From assembly GCA_003222085.1 (NCBI GenBank), contig QHUK01000005.1:45844-109843 (forward strand): a stretch of 64,000 nt of DNA. The letters run 5' to 3'. This document shows, piece by piece, positions 60,993 to 64,000 of this stretch (position 1 is its first letter; every line of letters begins with the position of its first letter). Origin of the DNA: Gemmatimonadota bacterium (lineage in GTDB: Bacteria; Gemmatimonadota; Gemmatimonadetes; Gemmatimonadales; GWC2-71-9). The notes beneath the pieces were generated by a model, which ran no database searches, was not told the DNA's origin, and saw only the letters and a program-made list of their open reading frames with translations. The translations under genes and the position numbers were made by a program.

Positions 60993-61429
60993 TGGCCGGG
61001 CTCCTGGGTGGTAGCGGCGGGCTGCGCGGGCACGGCGAGCTGCCCCTCAACGCCGACATCAACGTCACGTCGCTCGTCGATGTGGCGTTCGTGCTGCTGA
61101 TCATCTTCATGATCACCGCGCCGATCATGCAGGGGGGCGTGGACGTCCGATTGCCGCGCGCCGAAGCGCGACCCCTCGAGCCGAAGTCGGGCCTGGTGGT
61201 GACCCTCGATCGCGAGGGGCGCATCTTCATGGACCAGGCGGCGCTCTCGTACGGCGATTTCCGCGCCACGTTTCCGGCCTTCGTGCGAACCAAACGCCCC
61301 ACCGGGGTGTACCTCCGGGCCGACGGTCGGGTGCCGTACGCGGACGTCGTCCAGGTGCTGGCGGTGATTCGCGCCGCGGGCGTCACCGACGTCGGCCTCG
61401 TCGCGGAGCCCGAGGCCGTGGCGCGGTGA
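60992..61429 (+). CDS. tolR: TolR/ExbD-type protein
   Basis: The 145-residue protein has LNADINVTSLVDVAFVLLIIFMITAP, the single membrane helix with the conserved Asp of the proton path, followed by a periplasmic domain (VPYADVVQVLAVIRAAGVTDVGLVAEP). It works with TolQ. It overlaps the TonB/TolA-like gene by 4 nt. Confidence 0.93.
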   Translation: MAGLLGGSGGLRGHGELPLNADINVTSLVDVAFVLLIIFMITAPIMQGGVDVRLPRAEARPLEPKSGLVVTLDREGRIFMDQAALSYGDFRATFPAFVRTKRPTGVYLRADGRVPYADVVQVLAVIRAAGVTDVGLVAEPEAVAR

Positions 61430-62112
61430 GACCGGCGCGTCGGAATCCCGAGAGCGCGAGGGTGGCCCTCGTGGGAACAGTCGCGGTACACGCACTCGCC
61501 GCGCTGTTTCTCGTGGCCGGCGCAGCGGCTGCCCGCAAGCCCGTGCCTCCGACCTATCGCGTGCACCTGGTGGCCGCGCCCGAGCCGGCCGAGGACGCGC
61601 GCAAGGCTCCCGAGGCGGTCGAGCGGCCGGCCGAGGAAAAGCCCGCGCCGGCACCCAAGAGCAAGTCACCAAAGAGCACGGTGGCTCCGGCACCGCCGCC
61701 GCCGGTGGCGGACAACACGAAGCGCGAGGCGGCGCCGCGCACCACGCCCAAGGCGACGCCGCTCCCCGGGGAGAAGCCGTCGACCGGCTCCGACGTCGCG
61801 ACGGTGAGCACGGAAGGCGTGGAGTTCCCGTTCCCCGAGTACTTGCAGAATATCGTCGCGCAGGTGCTGCGGGTCTGGCAGCGCCCGCTGCAAAGCACTC
61901 CTCTCGAGGCGGAGGTCTCGTTCTTGGTGCATCGCGACGGGTCGGTGAGCGATCTGCAGATCCTCAGGCGCTCGGGGAATTATGCGTTCGACCTCGAAGC
62001 GCAGGGGGCGATCGAGCAGGTGGGGCGCATCAAGGCGTTCCGGGCGCTCCCGGACGGATGGGATGCCGACGTGCTGTTCGTGCGCTTCTATTTCAGCGGC
62101 AGGCGCCAATGA
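61426..62112 (+). CDS. TonB/TolA-like energy-transducing protein
   Basis: The 228-residue protein has one N-terminal membrane helix (ALVGTVAVHALAALFLVAGAAAA), a long Pro/Lys/Ala linker across the periplasm, and a C-terminal TonB-type domain (EAEVSFLVHRDGSVSDLQILRRSGNYAFDLEAQGAI). Between tolR and tolB it most likely takes the TolA role. GTG 61426 overlaps the tolR stop. Confidence 0.9.
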   Translation: MRPARRNPESARVALVGTVAVHALAALFLVAGAAAARKPVPPTYRVHLVAAPEPAEDARKAPEAVERPAEEKPAPAPKSKSPKSTVAPAPPPPVADNTKREAAPRTTPKATPLPGEKPSTGSDVATVSTEGVEFPFPEYLQNIVAQVLRVWQRPLQSTPLEAEVSFLVHRDGSVSDLQILRRSGNYAFDLEAQGAIEQVGRIKAFRALPDGWDADVLFVRFYFSGRRQ

Positions 62113-63524
62113 CGGGGGCGTGGCGGTCGGGCGGTCTGGCGGTCGGTGTGTCCGCGGCATTGCTGACCGCCGGTCCGCCCGACCGGCTGACCGCCCAAGA
62201 CACGTCCGCGATCGATCGGGGAGTCCGCGTCGGGATCATTTACCGGCCCGGGGTGCGCCCGGGCATGGTCCTGTTGCCGGTGCACGCGCCCGCGCTCGAT
62301 TCGGTGCGCGCCATCATGACGCGGGATCTCGACTATAGCGACCGGTTCGAGCTGATCACGCTGCCCGGCGGCGACTCGATCCGTGTCACGGCCGCAGCTC
62401 CCGGGGCCCGCCCCCCAGCCGCGGGCGGCACGGGGCGGGGGACCGGGGGAGGGGGCGCGGCGGCCGCCACCACGCTGAACTATCCGTTGTATCAAGCGCT
62501 CGGCGCCGACTTCGCCGTTGCCGTGCTGCCCGCGTCGGGCGATAGCACGATCGTCACGGTGCACGACGTGGCGGCGGGCGGCGTGCGGCGTGAGCTCCGC
62601 GTGCACCTGCCGGCGCTCAAGGACCCCGCGTTTCGGCTGGCGGTGCACCAGCTGGCGGACCGCGTGCTCGAAGCGGCGCTCGGCGCGGGCGGCACCGCCG
62701 CCACGCGCGTCCTGTTTGTGATGGAGGGCAAGGTCTACGCCATCGATCAGGACGGCGCCGACCAAAAGCTCGTGTCCTCGAGCGATCACCAGGCGATGTC
62801 GCCTGCCTGGGCCCGGGACGGGCGCCGCTTCGCCTACATGGAATTCTGGGAGGGCCACGGGCGGCTATTCGTTCAGGAGGTCGCGAGCGGGAAGCGCGCG
62901 CCCGTCGCCACGACGGGGCAGGCGCTGGACTTCACGCCGGCGTTCTCGCCCGACGGCAAGACGCTCGCGTTCAGCCGCGCGACCGAGGAGGGCACCGATC
63001 TGTACACGGTGAACTTCAAGGACGGCTGCTGCTTACAGCGCTTGACCGTGGGGCGCTTTTACGACAACTTGTCACCGACCTACAGTCCCGACGGCCAGCG
63101 GATCGCGTTCGTGTCGACGCGAGCCGGGCTGCCGCAGATCTACGCGATGGCGGCGGACGGGACGGACCAGCAGCTCTTCGCGCCGTTCGACTACGGTGCC
63201 ACCGGTTCGTCCAACGCGCCGGAGTGGTCGCCCGACGGCCAGACAGTCGCCTTCCACCGCGACGTGGGCGGCACCTTGCAGGTGTTCGTCCTCGACGTGC
63301 GGACGCGCGCGGTGCGGCAGCTCACCTCTGTGGGACGGAACGAAGATCCAACCTGGGCACCCGACAGCCGTCATATGGCGTTCGTGTCGGATCGTTCGGG
63401 GTATCGGCAGCTCTGGATCATCGATGTGGAAACCGGCCGCATCCGCCCGCTGCTGCAGAAGAGCGGCGCGCGCCTGCCGGCCTGGTCTCCGCGGTTGCCG
63501 GAGACCGCATCGTCGACCCCTTGA
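62109..63524 (+). CDS. tolB: Tol-Pal system beta-propeller protein TolB
   Basis: The 471-residue protein has a short signal sequence (residues 1 to about 29), an N-terminal alpha/beta domain and a C-terminal six-bladed WD40-like propeller with repeats such as FTPAFSPDGKTLAFSR, NLSPTYSPDGQRIAFVS and APEWSPDGQTVAF. It works in the periplasm with Pal. The signal peptide codons are made of an inverted pair of period-8 repeats, and a Gly/Ala-rich insert follows residue 95. ATG 62109 overlaps the previous stop. Confidence 0.95.
   Translation: MTGAWRSGGLAVGVSAALLTAGPPDRLTAQDTSAIDRGVRVGIIYRPGVRPGMVLLPVHAPALDSVRAIMTRDLDYSDRFELITLPGGDSIRVTAAAPGARPPAAGGTGRGTGGGGAAAATTLNYPLYQALGADFAVAVLPASGDSTIVTVHDVAAGGVRRELRVHLPALKDPAFRLAVHQLADRVLEAALGAGGTAATRVLFVMEGKVYAIDQDGADQKLVSSSDHQAMSPAWARDGRRFAYMEFWEGHGRLFVQEVASGKRAPVATTGQALDFTPAFSPDGKTLAFSRATEEGTDLYTVNFKDGCCLQRLTVGRFYDNLSPTYSPDGQRIAFVSTRAGLPQIYAMAADGTDQQLFAPFDYGATGSSNAPEWSPDGQTVAFHRDVGGTLQVFVLDVRTRAVRQLTSVGRNEDPTWAPDSRHMAFVSDRSGYRQLWIIDVETGRIRPLLQKSGARLPAWSPRLPETASSTP
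62122..62195. repeat. Palindromic tandem-repeat element, period 8, in the tolB signal sequence
   Basis: The left arm is GGCGGTCG-GGCGGTCT-GGCGGTCG (62122-62145). The right arm is TGACCGCC-GGTCCGCC-CGACCGGC-TGACCGCC (62164-62195). The centre is 18 nt. The element is translated as most of the signal peptide. Confidence 0.85.
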
Positions 63525-63545
63525 AATTGGAGAGGACTTCAACCG

Positions 63546-64000
63546 ATGAAACGCCTATCCCTGCTCCTGCTGAGCGGTCTCGCCGTGGCGGCAGTCGCCG
63601 CGTGCGGCGGCGGACCCAAGCCAGAGCCGCCGGGGCCTGTGACCGCCAATACGGACTCGATCGCGGAGGCTCAGCGGTTGGAGGCGGAACGCCAGGCCCG
63701 TGAGGCAGCCGCGGCCAAGGAGCGCGAGGAAGCCGAACGGCGCCGCCAGCAGCAGATCGCGGATTCGCTCGCGGCGCTCGGTAAGTCGACGGAGGCGGTG
63801 CGAGCCCTCCTCGGGACGATGATCCACTTCGACTACGACAAGGCGATCATCCGGGGCGGCGACGCCTCGGTCCTGGACCAGAAGGTGGCGATCCTCCAGG
63901 CGAACCCGGGCCTGCGCATTCGGATCAGCGGCCATTGCGACGAGCGCGGGTCCGACGAATACAACCTGGCGCTCGGCAACCGGCGCGCGACGGCGGCCAA
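63546..64000 (+). CDS. pal: Peptidoglycan-associated lipoprotein Pal (cut by window end)
   Basis: About 151 codons are visible. There is a lipoprotein signal with LAVAAVAAC, then a charged, probably coiled-coil stretch (AEAQRLEAERQAREAAAAKEREEAERRRQQQ). The OmpA-like domain begins IHFDYDKAIIRGGDASVLDQK and shows the peptidoglycan-binding ISGHCDERGSDEYNLALGNRRA. It anchors the outer membrane to peptidoglycan with TolB. The 3' end lies beyond the window. Confidence 0.95.
   Translation, partial: MKRLSLLLLSGLAVAAVAACGGGPKPEPPGPVTANTDSIAEAQRLEAERQAREAAAAKEREEAERRRQQQIADSLAALGKSTEAVRALLGTMIHFDYDKAIIRGGDASVLDQKVAILQANPGLRIRISGHCDERGSDEYNLALGNRRATAA

Overview
This 64 kb window is a gene-dense, very GC-rich piece of a bacterial chromosome. 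Most genes run on the + strand in long runs joined by overlaps such as GTGA, ATGA and TGATG. The Tol-Pal system, BamD, a beta-barrel protein, a LysM envelope protein and nucleotide-sugar genes indicate a diderm (Gram-negative) cell. CcsA-type haem handling and copper export suggest respiration. The overall gene set and protein style resemble Gemmatimonadota, but that is an impression from protein content, not a phylogenetic result.

Layout. 0.1-3.6 kb: copper handling (membrane cupredoxin, CopA ATPase, small CopZ-like chaperone). 3.6-7.0 kb: E1-alpha, E1-beta and E2 of a 2-oxoacid dehydrogenase complex. 7.0-14.0 kb: a redox and housekeeping run with a PHP phosphoesterase, an SDR, a dinucleotide-fold protein, thioredoxin reductase, a metallo-beta-lactamase-fold hydrolase and a membrane protein. 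It contains two genes whose reading frame is interrupted by exactly one TGA at the catalytic cysteine position: a peroxiredoxin (TGA at 8637) and an AhpD-like protein (TGA at 13710). Both are followed by hairpins at the distance expected of a bacterial SECIS, so they are best read as selenoproteins. 14-17.4 kb: cupin, aspartase-like lyase, a small membrane protein and an outer-membrane barrel. 17.5-21.7 kb: a sulfur island with an Rrf2 regulator, a sulfurtransferase, a CysM-type cysteine synthase, a JAMM peptidase and one polypeptide fusing a CysO/MoaD-like ubiquitin-fold carrier to an E1-like adenylyltransferase and a rhodanese. This corresponds to the CysO-CysM-Mec route to cysteine, with carrier and activating enzyme fused. 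21.8-25.6 kb: tRNA-Leu, SmpB, an amidase, PyrD and PyrF. 25.6-28.9 kb: rpmJ-rpsM-rpsK-rpsD-rpoA-rplQ with a clear promoter and terminator, then rpmB on the other strand. 28.9-42.4 kb: nucleotide-sugar synthesis (GDP-rhamnose type, the WbpA/WlbA/WlbC/WlbB route to a diacetamido-uronic acid, UDP-GlcA, UDP-xylose, UDP-GalA), with carB and murB embedded. 42.4-48.7 kb: TPR proteins, BamD, NadD and SecA. 48.8-55.4 kb: RadC, Rel/Spo, UvrB, TsaE, TsaB and a RimI-like acetyltransferase. 55.4-59.3 kb: SSB, LysM protein, CcsA-like protein and HemA. 59.3-64 kb: an epimerase and the TolQ-TolR-TonB/TolA-TolB-Pal set, with Pal cut by the window end.

A feature not explained by genes recurs through the window. 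It consists of long inverted repeats whose arms are short tandem repeats of period 7, 8 or 10 bp. They lie at 10.4, 17.4, 18.9, 21.7, 48.7, 54.1 and 62.1 kb, with single-arm versions inside the E2 linkers at 6.0 and 6.3 kb. Several overlap coding sequence: they supply stop codons, form two segments of the cysteine synthase, and encode the TolB signal peptide. Several promoters have a -10 box only 6-7 nt before the start codon, suggesting leaderless mRNAs.

No insertion sequence, prophage, CRISPR array or rRNA gene was seen. No stretch longer than 300 bases lacks a gene; the longest intergenic stretch (21715-21998) holds a repeat, the tRNA gene and the smpB promoter.
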